Positions 30,467 through 39,474 of a stretch of 64,000 nucleotides of DNA are shown one piece after another. Numbering within the stretch: position 1 is the first letter of the stretch; every line of letters begins with the position of its first letter. The position numbers and the translations under genes were made by a program. The notes beneath the pieces were generated by a model. It did no database searches. It was not told the origin of the DNA and saw nothing but the letters and a program-made list of their open reading frames with translations. The stretch lies in contig OZ242299.1 in NCBI GenBank assembly GCA_965207995.1, positions 1,798,001-1,862,000 on the forward strand. Reading direction: 5' to 3'. This DNA comes from DAOUKH01 sp965207995. GTDB lineage: Bacteria; Chloroflexota; Dehalococcoidia; SHYB01.

Positions 30467-32728
30467 CTAGGTTGTGGAGAAGCGGTGCTGGATGTATTTC
30501 ACGATCTCACTTGCCGGAAGTTCGGTCGTCGAGGGCCCGCTACGGACATAGAACCGTTCAGCCCGCTCGTCTTTCACGTAAACCGGCGCCCGTGACCTCT
30601 CGCAGCGCACCGTCAGAACCCGGCGACCTTCGTAGTCCTCGAAGTGTGGGTGCAAGGCGGTCATCACGGCGGGGCCCATGCGTTCTCTAACCAGGTTTAC
30701 GAGGTGAAGATTCATCTTGTCTTCACTGCCGAACTTGTCGGCCCTGATTCCAATCGGCGTCCCGTCGTCAGCGACACCTACGATGAGGGTCCCGCCGCTC
30801 GTGTTGAGGAAGCCCGCAACCGTCTTCAGGACGGCCTGTTCCATACGCCTATCGTGATCGCCCGTGTGCAGATTGGTCCGCAGGGTCGACTTGAACTCGA
30901 CGGCGTCGGATTCCCCCTCTTCGATCAGTGTCGTCACGTCCAGCAAGTCAGCCGATGATGCCGATCGCGCGCCGTCCACCAACGTGCGGTAGCCCTCGTG
31001 GACAATCTTGGCCATCATCTCCCGACGCTCCCTGAGAAAGGAGTCGTAGTCCATGCGCTCCCAGTTTTCGGGCAGCGCGTGGTATCGGTACATCAGCGCC
31101 AGATCAGCCGCGCTGAAAGACCGTTCCAGCTCCAGTTTAGGGAGATAGTCCGCCGGAGCTTGATCGGAGATCGCTGCATTGTCCATCCACTCGACGTAGG
31201 CATAGTTGGCGATCTGGTTGGTCTCTCGGACGGCAGAGACCCCCAGCTTGTTCAAGTAGCCCTTGGGGAAGAGGTGATGCCGCTCGATTGAAGAACGTGG
31301 GGCCCGAATAGCTGGATCCAATTGCTCAGCTACTTTGGTGGTGGAAAACAGTACCGGCGCATCCAACAGCACAAGTGCTGCGTTGTAGGCGAAAAGGGAA
31401 GGACTCCTGGGCGACGATGTTGCAAGGTCATTCGGTAGGGTCACTTCCCAGAAGTCACTCGTCAGTGCGACTTCGCATGCCCGCTCGAGCTGGCTAACGA
31501 ACTCCTCCCCATTGGCTACACTCCGGAGTTGCGCCAGATCAAAGTCCAATTGGGTCTCGGGCGAACTGGAGAAACGGCCGGTCACCGCCGCCATGAAGAA
31601 CCACCGCGCGATGGTGCGGCGCAGCGTCGACTCCTTGACGCGGTATTCGGTGCGCCCAATCAGGTACATGACGTACGAGAACAACAAGCTGTTGTTCGAA
31701 CTCAACATCCTCCAGCTTCGGAATCCGGCCATGCGGATGCAATTTAGGAAATCGTGCCAGTACTGAATGTTCAGCGCCTTCGCCTGTGCTTCTTTCAGAA
31801 TCTCGAACTGTGCTTCTCGCCGGTCGACGCTGAACTCACGTGTCGCCAGGTCCTTGCCTCTCAGGATTGAGTAGACGTGCTGCAGTCGAGCACGCTTGAA
31901 GCCCACTCCCACGCTCACCCGCAGCATCTGATCGGGGCTCGGCTCGATGAAATGGTTGAACGGCGACGGCTTATCCTTGGCTGGCTTTCGGGCTTCACGA
32001 CAGAAGTCTTCCAGTTCGGTCCGCCCCTCGTCCCAGAACACGGACATCAAGGTCAGGATGAAGTTCGCCTGGTTCAACGGCGTACCCTTGCTGTTGATGC
32101 GGACGAAGACGTCGGCTACGTCTTCTTCGGAGACATCTGCCGCCAGCTCTAGAGCAGTGAAGGGAAACGTCAGGAGCGACCCTAGCTTCTCGATCGCACT
32201 TACGATTCGTTCCTGCTCTTCGTCGCCGACCTCGCGCGTGGCCCGCAGGCCATCCACGTATTCGTTGATGGCTTTGAAGGTGCCCTTGTTCCAAACATTG
32301 CAGATGTCTGGGATGAAGGCCTTGTCACGGAGGGTCGCGGCATCGGCGACCTCGAACCGCTCTTCAAGCGGATTGAAGGCGATGCGAATTTGCTCGCTCG
32401 CGTAGCTTGCCCGCACCACGGGCACTCCCTTGATGACCGCATAAAGAGAAGTGAGCCGTTGCTGCCCATCTACGATGACGAGTTGAGGGGGCTTCTGCTT
32501 GGCCTCGGTACCGATGGTACGACCATCGGTCGAGCCGGCCTCTGTCTTCCAGAGAAGTAGATAGCCGACGGGGTAGCCGCGGTACATCGAGTCGAACAGG
32601 TCTCGGACTTTGGCGTTCTTCCAGACGAACGGGCGTTGGATATCAGGCAGGCCGATCTCACCCAGTTCGATGTATTTGGTCAACGCGTTCAGGTCATAGT
32701 CGACCTTGGTAAAGACCGTGTCGCTCAA
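30467..32728 (-). CDS. DUF262-HNH-AlbA_2 fusion, candidate anti-phage defence protein
   Basis: A 753-aa protein with three parts. Residues 1-~240 are a DUF262 (GmrS-like) domain: LPDIQRPFVWKNAKVRDLFD and the NTP-associated motif VDGQQRLTSLY (~86). Residues ~470-550 are an HNH-like nuclease segment of the DUF262 family: SSIERHHLFPKGYLNKLG, NQIANYAYVEWMD, ISDQAPADYL. Residues ~600-750 are an AlbA_2 (Schlafen AlbA_2) domain: EGESDAVEFKSTLR, FLNTSGGTLIVGVADDGTPIGI, VLTVRCERSRAPVYVK. GmrSD-type DUF262 proteins cut modified phage DNA; AlbA_2 domains occur in RNA-cleaving defence proteins. The gene has visibly lower GC than its neighbours, a sign of transfer. It stands alone, without methylase or helicase. 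Confidence 0.85.
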   Translation of the reverse strand: MSDTVFTKVDYDLNALTKYIELGEIGLPDIQRPFVWKNAKVRDLFDSMYRGYPVGYLLLWKTEAGSTDGRTIGTEAKQKPPQLVIVDGQQRLTSLYAVIKGVPVVRASYASEQIRIAFNPLEERFEVADAATLRDKAFIPDICNVWNKGTFKAINEYVDGLRATREVGDEEQERIVSAIEKLGSLLTFPFTALELAADVSEEDVADVFVRINSKGTPLNQANFILTLMSVFWDEGRTELEDFCREARKPAKDKPSPFNHFIEPSPDQMLRVSVGVGFKRARLQHVYSILRGKDLATREFSVDRREAQFEILKEAQAKALNIQYWHDFLNCIRMAGFRSWRMLSSNNSLLFSYVMYLIGRTEYRVKESTLRRTIARWFFMAAVTGRFSSSPETQLDFDLAQLRSVANGEEFVSQLERACEVALTSDFWEVTLPNDLATSSPRSPSLFAYNAALVLLDAPVLFSTTKVAEQLDPAIRAPRSSIERHHLFPKGYLNKLGVSAVRETNQIANYAYVEWMDNAAISDQAPADYLPKLELERSFSAADLALMYRYHALPENWERMDYDSFLRERREMMAKIVHEGYRTLVDGARSASSADLLDVTTLIEEGESDAVEFKSTLRTNLHTGDHDRRMEQAVLKTVAGFLNTSGGTLIVGVADDGTPIGIRADKFGSEDKMNLHLVNLVRERMGPAVMTALHPHFEDYEGRRVLTVRCERSRAPVYVKDERAERFYVRSGPSTTELPASEIVKYIQHRFSTT

Positions 32729-32917
32729 GGGTCCCCCTCCGCTTTGCTGTTGCGCGCCGGGATTATAGCGTAGGGACTCGTCCCGCTCGTGGTGCCCGTG
32801 GCTACGGTTCGGCCCCTTCTGGACGCATTGCTGCTAGAATGTTGCGCGCCCTTTTGGAAAGCAGGCGGCGGCGGGCGACTGGGATGCGCCGGCCCGCGCG
32901 CCGCGGGAGATTCGTAG

Positions 32918-34087
32918 ATGAAACCGGTCTTTTCTCCTGAAGACGAGGACTTCCGTCAGGAGGTCCGCGACTTCTACGCCGCCGAGCTGCCCGAGGACTG
33001 GTTCGGCGGCATGTATGACGAGTCGGACCGCTCGTTCGAGATCAACAAGAACCTCAAGAAGATGATGGCCGACAAGGGGTGGCTCACCATGGCGTGGCCC
33101 AAGGAGTACGGGGGCCAGGATGCCCCGCTGACGCGCCAGGTCGTCTTCGCCGAGGAGAGCGCCTACCACCGGGTCAGCGCCCGGGACGCCGGCACCGGCT
33201 ACCTCGGCATCGCGCTCATGCAGCACGGGACGGAGGAGCAGAAGCAGCGCTTCCTGGGCCCCATTTCGCGCGCCGAGATCGACTTCCACCAGGGCTTCTC
33301 AGAACCCAACGCCGGCTCCGACCTCACGGGTCTGACCACGCGCGCCGTCCGCGACGGGGACGACTACATCATCACCGGCCAGAAGATCTGGGGCGGCCAC
33401 GTCGAGCGGTCGGCGTACAGCTTCCTCCTGGCGCGGACGGACGCCGAGGCACCGAAGTCGAAGGGGATCAGCCTCTTCATCATTCCCGCCGACACGCCGG
33501 GGCTGCGCGCCGACACGTTCGAGAACATGGGCGGCGGGCACCAGCAGGTCGTCTACTACGACGACTGCCGGGTCGACGCGAACGAGTGCCTCGTCGGCGA
33601 GGAGAACCAGGGCTGGTACATCGCGGCCACGGCGCTCAACCATGAGCGGGCCTTCGTCGAGCACGCCGCCAACGGGCAGCGCCTGCTCCTAGAACTCATG
33701 GACCTGTGGCGCGCCCAGGGGCGCGACAAGCTGCGGGACCACCGCACCCAGCTCCTGCGCCAGAAGCTGGCGCAGGTCGCCGTCGAGATCGAGGTCTGCC
33801 GCGTCCTCAACTACCGGTTCATCTGGCTCTACGGCGCGGGGAAAGACCCGAGCTACGAGGCGTCGCAGGTGAAGATCTTCGGGAGCGAGATGACCCAGCG
33901 GTTCATGCACGTGGCCGGCGAGGTCCTGGGACTCTACGCCCAGGTCCAACGGGCGAACGGCGACGCGCCGCTCGCGGGCCGGATCGAGCAGCAGATCCGC
34001 TACCAGCCGGGCTACACTCTGATGGGCGGCACCAGCGAGGTGCAGCGCAACCTCATCGCCGTCCGCGGCCTCGGCCTGCCCCGGTAG
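32918..34087 (+). CDS. acyl-CoA dehydrogenase family protein
   Basis: A 389-aa flavoprotein with MKPVFSPEDEDFRQEVRDFY, GWLTMAWPKEYGGQ, FHQGFSEPNAGSDLTGLTTR and the C-terminal GGTSEVQRNLIAVRGLGLPR. It is very similar to the paralogue at 34567 (VFSPEDE start, ITGQKIWGGH centre), so the two are a recent pair. A VOC protein gene lies between them; all three are on the plus strand with short gaps (23 and 27 bp) and probably form an operon. The substrate is unknown. Confidence 0.92.
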   Translation: MKPVFSPEDEDFRQEVRDFYAAELPEDWFGGMYDESDRSFEINKNLKKMMADKGWLTMAWPKEYGGQDAPLTRQVVFAEESAYHRVSARDAGTGYLGIALMQHGTEEQKQRFLGPISRAEIDFHQGFSEPNAGSDLTGLTTRAVRDGDDYIITGQKIWGGHVERSAYSFLLARTDAEAPKSKGISLFIIPADTPGLRADTFENMGGGHQQVVYYDDCRVDANECLVGEENQGWYIAATALNHERAFVEHAANGQRLLLELMDLWRAQGRDKLRDHRTQLLRQKLAQVAVEIEVCRVLNYRFIWLYGAGKDPSYEASQVKIFGSEMTQRFMHVAGEVLGLYAQVQRANGDAPLAGRIEQQIRYQPGYTLMGGTSEVQRNLIAVRGLGLPR

Positions 34088-34110
34088 CCGCGACGACGGG
34101 AGGCGCCGCA

Positions 34111-34539
34111 ATGACGGTCCAAGGCTTCGACCACGTATCGCTGCCGACGGCCGACTCCGACGCCTTCATCGACTTCTACCGGCGGCTCGGCTTCACCATC
34201 CTCTACGAGGAGGAGTGGCGGGCGGGCAAGGCGAAGTGGTTCGCGGTACAGATCGGGCCGAACGCCAAGCTCAACGTCCACCCGCCCGAGTTCTGGCAGA
34301 ACCCCCGCTTCACCGCCCGGGGCCCGACCGCGGTACCGGGCTGCGGCGACATCTGCTTCTACTTCGACGGCACGATCGAGGAGGCCAAGCAGCTGATCCT
34401 CGACGCCGGCGCCGAGATCGCCTACGGCCCTTACGACCAGAAGGGCGGCGGTGACGCGGGACAGCGCGACGGGACGAGCGTCTACACCCGCGACCCCGAC
34501 GGCAATATCCTCGAGTTCATGACCTACCCGCCGCGGTAG
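34111..34539 (+). CDS. VOC-family (glyoxalase/dioxygenase fold) protein
   Basis: A 142-aa vicinal-oxygen-chelate fold protein. It has the paired beta-alpha modules FDHVSLPTADSDAFIDFYRR and GCGDICFYFDGTIEEAKQLI, and the conserved final RDPDGNILEFMTYP with its metal-ligand glutamate. The first histidine (FDHVS) is another ligand. The family includes glyoxalases, dioxygenases and epimerases (for example methylmalonyl-CoA epimerase). Placement between two acyl-CoA dehydrogenases makes an acyl-CoA-related role likely, but the sequence does not settle it. Confidence 0.85.
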   Translation: MTVQGFDHVSLPTADSDAFIDFYRRLGFTILYEEEWRAGKAKWFAVQIGPNAKLNVHPPEFWQNPRFTARGPTAVPGCGDICFYFDGTIEEAKQLILDAGAEIAYGPYDQKGGGDAGQRDGTSVYTRDPDGNILEFMTYPPR

Positions 34540-34566
34540 CCCAAGCACACCCACCGGAGCCGACCT

Positions 34567-35745
34567 ATGCACCCAGTTTTTTCTCCCGAAGACGAAGCCT
34601 TCCGCCAGGAGGTGCGCGACTTCTTCCGTGAGGAGCTGCCCGACAACTGGTATGGGATGCAGGGCCACGAATCGGAGGCGGCCGCCGAGGTCATCCAGAA
34701 CATCCGCAAGAAGCTGGCCAAGAAGGGCTGGCTCACGATGGCCTGGCCCAAGGAGTACGGCGGCCAAGAGGCCACGATCACCAAGCAGCTCGTCTTCTCG
34801 GAGGAGAGCGCCCGCCACCGCGTCATCGTGCGCGAGGCCGGCGTCGGCTATCTCGGCCCCGCCATCATGCAGCACGGGACTGAGGAGCAGAAGCAGCGCT
34901 TTCTCGGGCCCATCGCGAGGGCTGAAATCAAGTTCCACCAGGGCTTCTCCGAGCCCGACCACGGCTCCGACCTCGCCGGCCTGCAGACCCGCGCCGTCCG
35001 CGACGGCGACGACTACATCATCAACGGCCAGAAGATCTGGGGCGGCCACCTCGAGGAGGCCCAGTACAGCTTTCTGCTGGCGCGGACCGACTCCGAGGCC
35101 CCTAAGCACAAGGGGATCAGCTTCTTCGTCATTCCCTCCGATACGGAAGGGCTGCGCCCGGAGACCTTCGGAAACCTCGGCGGCGGCAAGCAGCAGATCG
35201 TCCACTACGACAACTGCCGGGTGAACGCGGCGCAGTCGCTCATCGGGCAGGAGAACCAGGGCTGGTACATCGCGACGACGGTGCTCAACCACGAGCGGGC
35301 CTTCGTCGAGTACGCCGCGATGGGCGAGCGCATGCTGCAAGACCTCACCGTCCTCTGGCACGAGCGGGGGATGGACAAGAGCGACGACCCGGTCGTGCGG
35401 GTGCTGCGGCACAAGCTGGCCGAGTTCGCGGTCGAGATCCGGGTCTGCCGCATGCTCCAGTACCGGTTCGTGTGGCTCTACAACGCGGGCAAGAACCCGA
35501 GCTTCGAGGCCTCGGAGCTGAAGATCTTCGGCAGCGAGATGACGCAGCGCTTCGCGCACACCGCCCTGCAGGTGCTCGGCCTCTTCGGCCAGGTCGACCG
35601 CGACACGCCCAACAGGGCCCATCTGCTCCTCGACGGCACCGTGGACCACGCGCTGCGCTATTCGATCGCCTACTCGATCATCGGGGGGACGAACCAGATC
35701 CAGCGCAACGTCATCGCCACGCGGGGGCTGGGCCTGCCGCGGTAG
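34567..35745 (+). CDS. acyl-CoA dehydrogenase family protein
   Basis: A 392-aa paralogue of the gene at 32918. It has MHPVFSPEDEAFRQEVRDFF, LTMAWPKEYGGQEATITKQL, FHQGFSEPDHGSDLAGLQTR, INGQKIWGGHLEEAQYSFLL, and ends GGTNQIQRNVIATRGLGLPR. It is the third gene of the dehydrogenase-VOC-dehydrogenase operon. Paired dehydrogenases of this type can form heterocomplexes in sterol or aromatic side-chain degradation; whether these do is unknown. Confidence 0.92.
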   Translation: MHPVFSPEDEAFRQEVRDFFREELPDNWYGMQGHESEAAAEVIQNIRKKLAKKGWLTMAWPKEYGGQEATITKQLVFSEESARHRVIVREAGVGYLGPAIMQHGTEEQKQRFLGPIARAEIKFHQGFSEPDHGSDLAGLQTRAVRDGDDYIINGQKIWGGHLEEAQYSFLLARTDSEAPKHKGISFFVIPSDTEGLRPETFGNLGGGKQQIVHYDNCRVNAAQSLIGQENQGWYIATTVLNHERAFVEYAAMGERMLQDLTVLWHERGMDKSDDPVVRVLRHKLAEFAVEIRVCRMLQYRFVWLYNAGKNPSFEASELKIFGSEMTQRFAHTALQVLGLFGQVDRDTPNRAHLLLDGTVDHALRYSIAYSIIGGTNQIQRNVIATRGLGLPR

Positions 35746-35769
35746 CGGGGCTGCGGGCCGGGTTGTAGT

Positions 35770-36153
35770 CTACGTCTGTACTACCTGAATCAGGTTGCCG
35801 CAGGTGTCGTTGAAGACGGCTATGGTGACGTTGGCCACCTCTGTCGGCTCCATTGCAAATGCTACGCCCAGCGACTTCAGCCTCTCATATTCCGCACCGA
35901 TGTCCGTAACGCCAAAGGAAGCCGCTGGGATGCTTTGGTCAAATAGCCCCTTCTGATATGCCTGAGATACCGGGTTGTCGTTTGGTTCAAGCAGAAGCTC
36001 GACCCCATCCGGATCATCGGGCGAGACTACGGTAAGCCACTTGAATTCCCCCACGGGAACGTCCTGCTTTTTCAAAAAGCCGAGGGTTTCCGTGTAGAAC
36101 TTCAGAGCTTCCTCCTGGTCTCTTACGAAAACGCTGGTGTGTGTAATGCGCAT
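35770..36153 (-). CDS. VOC-family protein
   Basis: A 127-aa VOC-fold protein. MRITHTSVFVRDQEEALKFY is the first module, with H5 as a metal-ligand candidate; ELLLEPNDNPVSQAY supplies the first-module glutamate. The C-terminal NDTCGNLIQVVQT has Gln where many members have the liganding Glu, so metal binding may be lost or altered, as in bleomycin-resistance-like proteins. An AGGAGG site lies eight bases upstream of ATG 36153. GC content is visibly lower than that of its neighbours. Confidence 0.82.
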   Translation of the reverse strand: MRITHTSVFVRDQEEALKFYTETLGFLKKQDVPVGEFKWLTVVSPDDPDGVELLLEPNDNPVSQAYQKGLFDQSIPAASFGVTDIGAEYERLKSLGVAFAMEPTEVANVTIAVFNDTCGNLIQVVQT

Positions 36154-36305
36154 ATCCGGCCTCCTGTTTCTCATAGCCTCACTTGAGTTATCGGTCCATA
36201 ACAGGCCTGCTCCGTACATCGTTGAAGACAAGCCGGCACGTATCGCAACGATCGGACGACTAGGGATGGCTCGCGGACTTCCACCGCTGCGCGGGAAGGA
36301 GGCCC

Positions 36306-36389
36306 CTAGCGCCTGGCCCTCTGCAGCGCGCGCCAGATTATCGAGCCCACGAGGACGACGATGAGGACGATGATGAGCTTGGTGAGCAT
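36306..36389 (-). CDS. 27-aa hydrophobic peptide, possible small membrane protein
   Basis: The frame from ATG 36389 encodes 27 residues: MLTKLIIVLIVVLVGSIIWR and then ALQRARR. It is one clean transmembrane segment with a basic end, typical of real small membrane proteins. There is no ribosome site upstream, so this is tentative. Confidence 0.35.
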   Translation of the reverse strand: MLTKLIIVLIVVLVGSIIWRALQRARR

Positions 36390-36513
36390 GGGCTTGGGGC
36401 CTTGTTGAGGCGCTGCTGGAGACCATGATAGCACCGCGGCGTCCAGCCTAGACGGGCCTTGACCCCTTCGGGGCCGCCCTGTAGCGTACCGGCCCGGCTC
36501 CCGGACTCCGCCC

Positions 36514-37053
36514 ATGACTTGGCCCGCCGCGCTCCGTGTTGCCGTCATCGTCGTCCTGCTCGCCGTGCTGGCGGGCGGCATTGCGGCGCTGATCGCCGGA
36601 GGCGGCTCTTCCGGCGGCATCGAGATTACGGTTCCGCGCGACAACGGCGAAATCCGGGTGCACGTCGCCGGCGCGGTGGCCCGCGAGGGCGTCTATGGCC
36701 TGCGTCGCGGCGACCGCGTGGTCGAAGCGGTCGAGGCCGCGGGCGGCCTGCTCCCCGACGCCGACACCGCGTCGCTGAACCTGGCGGCGCGGCTGAGCGA
36801 CGGCGAGCGCATCGACATCCCAAGGCTGAGCGCGGCGCCGGGACCGGCGGCGACCCCCGCTCCGCTCGACCTCAACCGCGCCACCGCCGCCGAGCTCGAG
36901 GCGCTGCCCGGCATCGGCCCCCGGCGAGCCCAGGCCATCCTCGACTACCGCGCGGTGAGCGGCGGCTTCGACCGTGTCGAAGACCTGCTGCTCGTCGAAG
37001 GCATCGGCCCCGCGACGCTCGAAGCCCTGCGCCCGCTCGTGGTGGTGCGGTAG
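36514..37053 (+). CDS. comEA: ComEA-type competence DNA-binding protein
   Basis: A 179-aa membrane-anchored receptor for incoming DNA. One N-terminal hydrophobic segment is followed by an SLBB domain (IRVHVAGAVAREGVYGLRRG) and a C-terminal pair of helix-hairpin-helix motifs (LDLNRATAAELEALPGIGPR, VEDLLLVEGIGPATLEAL). This is the standard ComEA layout. comEC begins three bases after the stop, so the two are co-expressed for natural transformation. Confidence 0.93.
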   Translation: MTWPAALRVAVIVVLLAVLAGGIAALIAGGGSSGGIEITVPRDNGEIRVHVAGAVAREGVYGLRRGDRVVEAVEAAGGLLPDADTASLNLAARLSDGERIDIPRLSAAPGPAATPAPLDLNRATAAELEALPGIGPRRAQAILDYRAVSGGFDRVEDLLLVEGIGPATLEALRPLVVVR

Positions 37054-37056
37054 ACG

Positions 37057-39474
37057 ATGCGAGTGATCGCGCTCGCCGGAGGCTGGCTGCTCGGCGTCCT
37101 TCTGGGCGCGGAGCTTGGGCTGGCCGCGGCGCTCGGGTTTGGGGCCGCCGGGGCGTTGGCGGCGGCGCTGCTCGTCTCGGCGGCCGCCGCGCCCCGCCGA
37201 CGGTGGATTCTCGCCGTCGTGGCGGTCGCCGGGGCGCTGACCGGCGTGCTGCGGTTCGACCTGCACGACGGCGCCTCCGATCTCGGCGGGCTCGCCGCCT
37301 TCCAGGGGACGCCGGTCGAGCTTCGCGGCTACGTCGATTCTTACCCCGAACGCGCGGGGACGGCGCTGCGGTTTGAGTTCCACGTCCAGGAGGCCCGCGG
37401 CGCCGGAGACTGGCGGGCGGCGGAGGGCCGCGTGCTGGTGACGGCGCGTCCGCCCGCCGCCCTGACCGCCATCCGCGAGCACCCCTTCTTCCGCCAGGGC
37501 GACGCGCTCCGGCTCGCCGGCGAGATCGAAGCGCCGCGGCGGAGTGGCGACTTCGACTTCCCCCGCTACCTGGCCAAGCAAGGCGTCGGCTCGGTGATGG
37601 CCTTTCCTCGAATCGAGGTGTGGGGAACGGGGCAGGGTTCGTGGCTCGACCGCGCCCTGTTCGCCGCGCGCAGCGAGATCGCCGCCGCGCTGGGGCGCGT
37701 GCTCCCCGAGCCGCAAGCCTCCCTGGCCCAGGCGCTGACCGTGGGCGTGCGGTCGGACGTTCCCTCCGACGTCGTGCGCAACTTCCGCGATTCGGGTGCG
37801 GCGCACCTGCTGGCCATCTCCGGCCTGCACGTCGGCATGGCGCTGATGATGACGTTGGCGCTGGCGCGGCGGTTCGTGCCGCGGCCCCGGTGGCTGCTCT
37901 TTGCGCTCCCGCTGCTCGCGGTGTGGGGCTACGCGATGCTCGCCGGACTGCCGCCGTCGGCGCAGCGGGCGGCGGTGATGGCGACCTTCTACCTGGCGGC
38001 GCTCTATTTCGGGCGCCAGCGGCACGGACTCACCGCCCTGATGCTGGCCGCGCTGGTGCTGACGGCGTTCGACCCGGGCATGCTGTGGGAGGTCTCCTTC
38101 CAGCTCAGCTTCCTGGCAATGGCGGGGATCGTCGTCGTTGCGCCGTGGATCACCGAGCGCATTGAGTGGGGCGGCGGCGGGGGCGTCCTCGACTCCGTGA
38201 CACGGTTTGCGGCCCGGGCAGGGGTCGCCGGCTTCGCCGCGACGCTCTTGACCTGGCCAGCCGTCGCCTTCTACTTCCATCAGATCGCGCTCACCGGCAT
38301 ACCGGTCACCGTCCTCGCGCTGCCCCTCCTGCCCCTGGCCTTGGTGTTTTCCCTCCTCGCCGGGGCGCTCGGCGTCGTCTCCGAGCCGGCGGCTTGGCTC
38401 TTCGCCTGGGGTGGATGGGCGACGCTCGGCCTGCTGGCGTGGACGACGCAGCTCTTCGCCGCGCTCGCCTTTTCCAACATTCAGGTGGGCGACGTGAGCC
38501 GCGTCCTGGTCGCCGCCTACTACGCCGCGCTCGGGGTTGTCGCACTTGCCGCGGCGAGGGCAGCGCCGCTCGTCCGCGCCGCCGGGAGGCTGCCCCTTCC
38601 CACCCCGCCGCGCGTGGAGGTGGGCCGCTTCGGGCTGGCCGTTACGGCGCTCGCCGTGGCGTCGGCCCTGGTGTGGACCGCGGCCTTGCGGGGGCCGGAC
38701 GAGATGCTCGAAGTGACCTTCGCCGACGTCGGCCAGGGGGACGCGGTCGTGGTGCGCACGCCGTCGCGGCATACGCTTTTGATCGACGGCGGTCCCACCC
38801 CTGGCGGGGCTCTGGACGCGCTCGGCGCGGCGCTCCCGTTCTGGGACCGCGGCATCGACGTGATGGTGCTGACCCACGCCGACCTCGACCACTCCGGCGG
38901 GCTCGCCGACGTGGCGGCCCGCCACGACGTCGGACTCGCGTTAGAGCCAAGCGCGCCAGCCGGCGACACTCCGTACGCCGCGTGGAAGGCGGCACTGGAG
39001 CGCGCGGGGACGCCGGTCTCCCTGGCCGTCGCCGGCCAGCGCATCCGGCTGGGCGAGACGACCGTCGAGGTACTGCATCCGCCGCCGCGCCCGTTGCGCG
39101 GTACGGGGTCGGACGGCAACAACAACTCGCTCGTGCTGCGCGTGGTCTACGGCGACGTCTCGTTTCTGCTCACCGGCGACATCGAGGCCCTTGCCGAGCG
39201 CTTCCTTGTCGATCAGGGCGTGGGGATAGAGAGCACCGTGCTGAAGGCGGCGCACCACGGGAGCGGCACGTCGACGACGGCGGCCTTCGTCGAGCGCGTT
39301 GCGCCCGCCGCCGCCGTCATCAGCGCCGGGGAGGACAACCCCCTCGGCCACCCGGCGCCGGAGGTCGTCTCGACGCTGCGTGGTGCGGTCGGCGACGCCC
39401 TGTTCATCACCGCCGATGACGGCCCGGTCACCTTCCGCACCGACGGTGTCCGGTTGTGGGTGGAGCGGAGCTAG
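37057..39474 (+). CDS. comEC: ComEC/Rec2 competence DNA-uptake channel
   Basis: An 805-aa multi-pass protein that brings single-stranded DNA across the membrane. It has an N-terminal OB-like DUF4131 region (GTPVELRGYVDSYPERAG), a polytopic competence domain (AHLLAISGLHVGMALMMT), and a C-terminal metallo-beta-lactamase domain (FADVGQGDAVVVR, LTHADLDHSGG, KAAHHGSG). All three domains are full length. It overlaps the convergent EamA gene by four bases (CTAG). Confidence 0.95.
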   Translation: MRVIALAGGWLLGVLLGAELGLAAALGFGAAGALAAALLVSAAAAPRRRWILAVVAVAGALTGVLRFDLHDGASDLGGLAAFQGTPVELRGYVDSYPERAGTALRFEFHVQEARGAGDWRAAEGRVLVTARPPAALTAIREHPFFRQGDALRLAGEIEAPRRSGDFDFPRYLAKQGVGSVMAFPRIEVWGTGQGSWLDRALFAARSEIAAALGRVLPEPQASLAQALTVGVRSDVPSDVVRNFRDSGAAHLLAISGLHVGMALMMTLALARRFVPRPRWLLFALPLLAVWGYAMLAGLPPSAQRAAVMATFYLAALYFGRQRHGLTALMLAALVLTAFDPGMLWEVSFQLSFLAMAGIVVVAPWITERIEWGGGGGVLDSVTRFAARAGVAGFAATLLTWPAVAFYFHQIALTGIPVTVLALPLLPLALVFSLLAGALGVVSEPAAWLFAWGGWATLGLLAWTTQLFAALAFSNIQVGDVSRVLVAAYYAALGVVALAAARAAPLVRAAGRLPLPTPPRVEVGRFGLAVTALAVASALVWTAALRGPDEMLEVTFADVGQGDAVVVRTPSRHTLLIDGGPTPGGALDALGAALPFWDRGIDVMVLTHADLDHSGGLADVAARHDVGLALEPSAPAGDTPYAAWKAALERAGTPVSLAVAGQRIRLGETTVEVLHPPPRPLRGTGSDGNNNSLVLRVVYGDVSFLLTGDIEALAERFLVDQGVGIESTVLKAAHHGSGTSTTAAFVERVAPAAAVISAGEDNPLGHPAPEVVSTLRGAVGDALFITADDGPVTFRTDGVRLWVERS

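Noticed and set aside
36448..38925. 825-aa open frame antisense to comEA-comEC
   Set aside because: Low-complexity Arg/Gly/Gln composition; comEA and comEC explain the locus.
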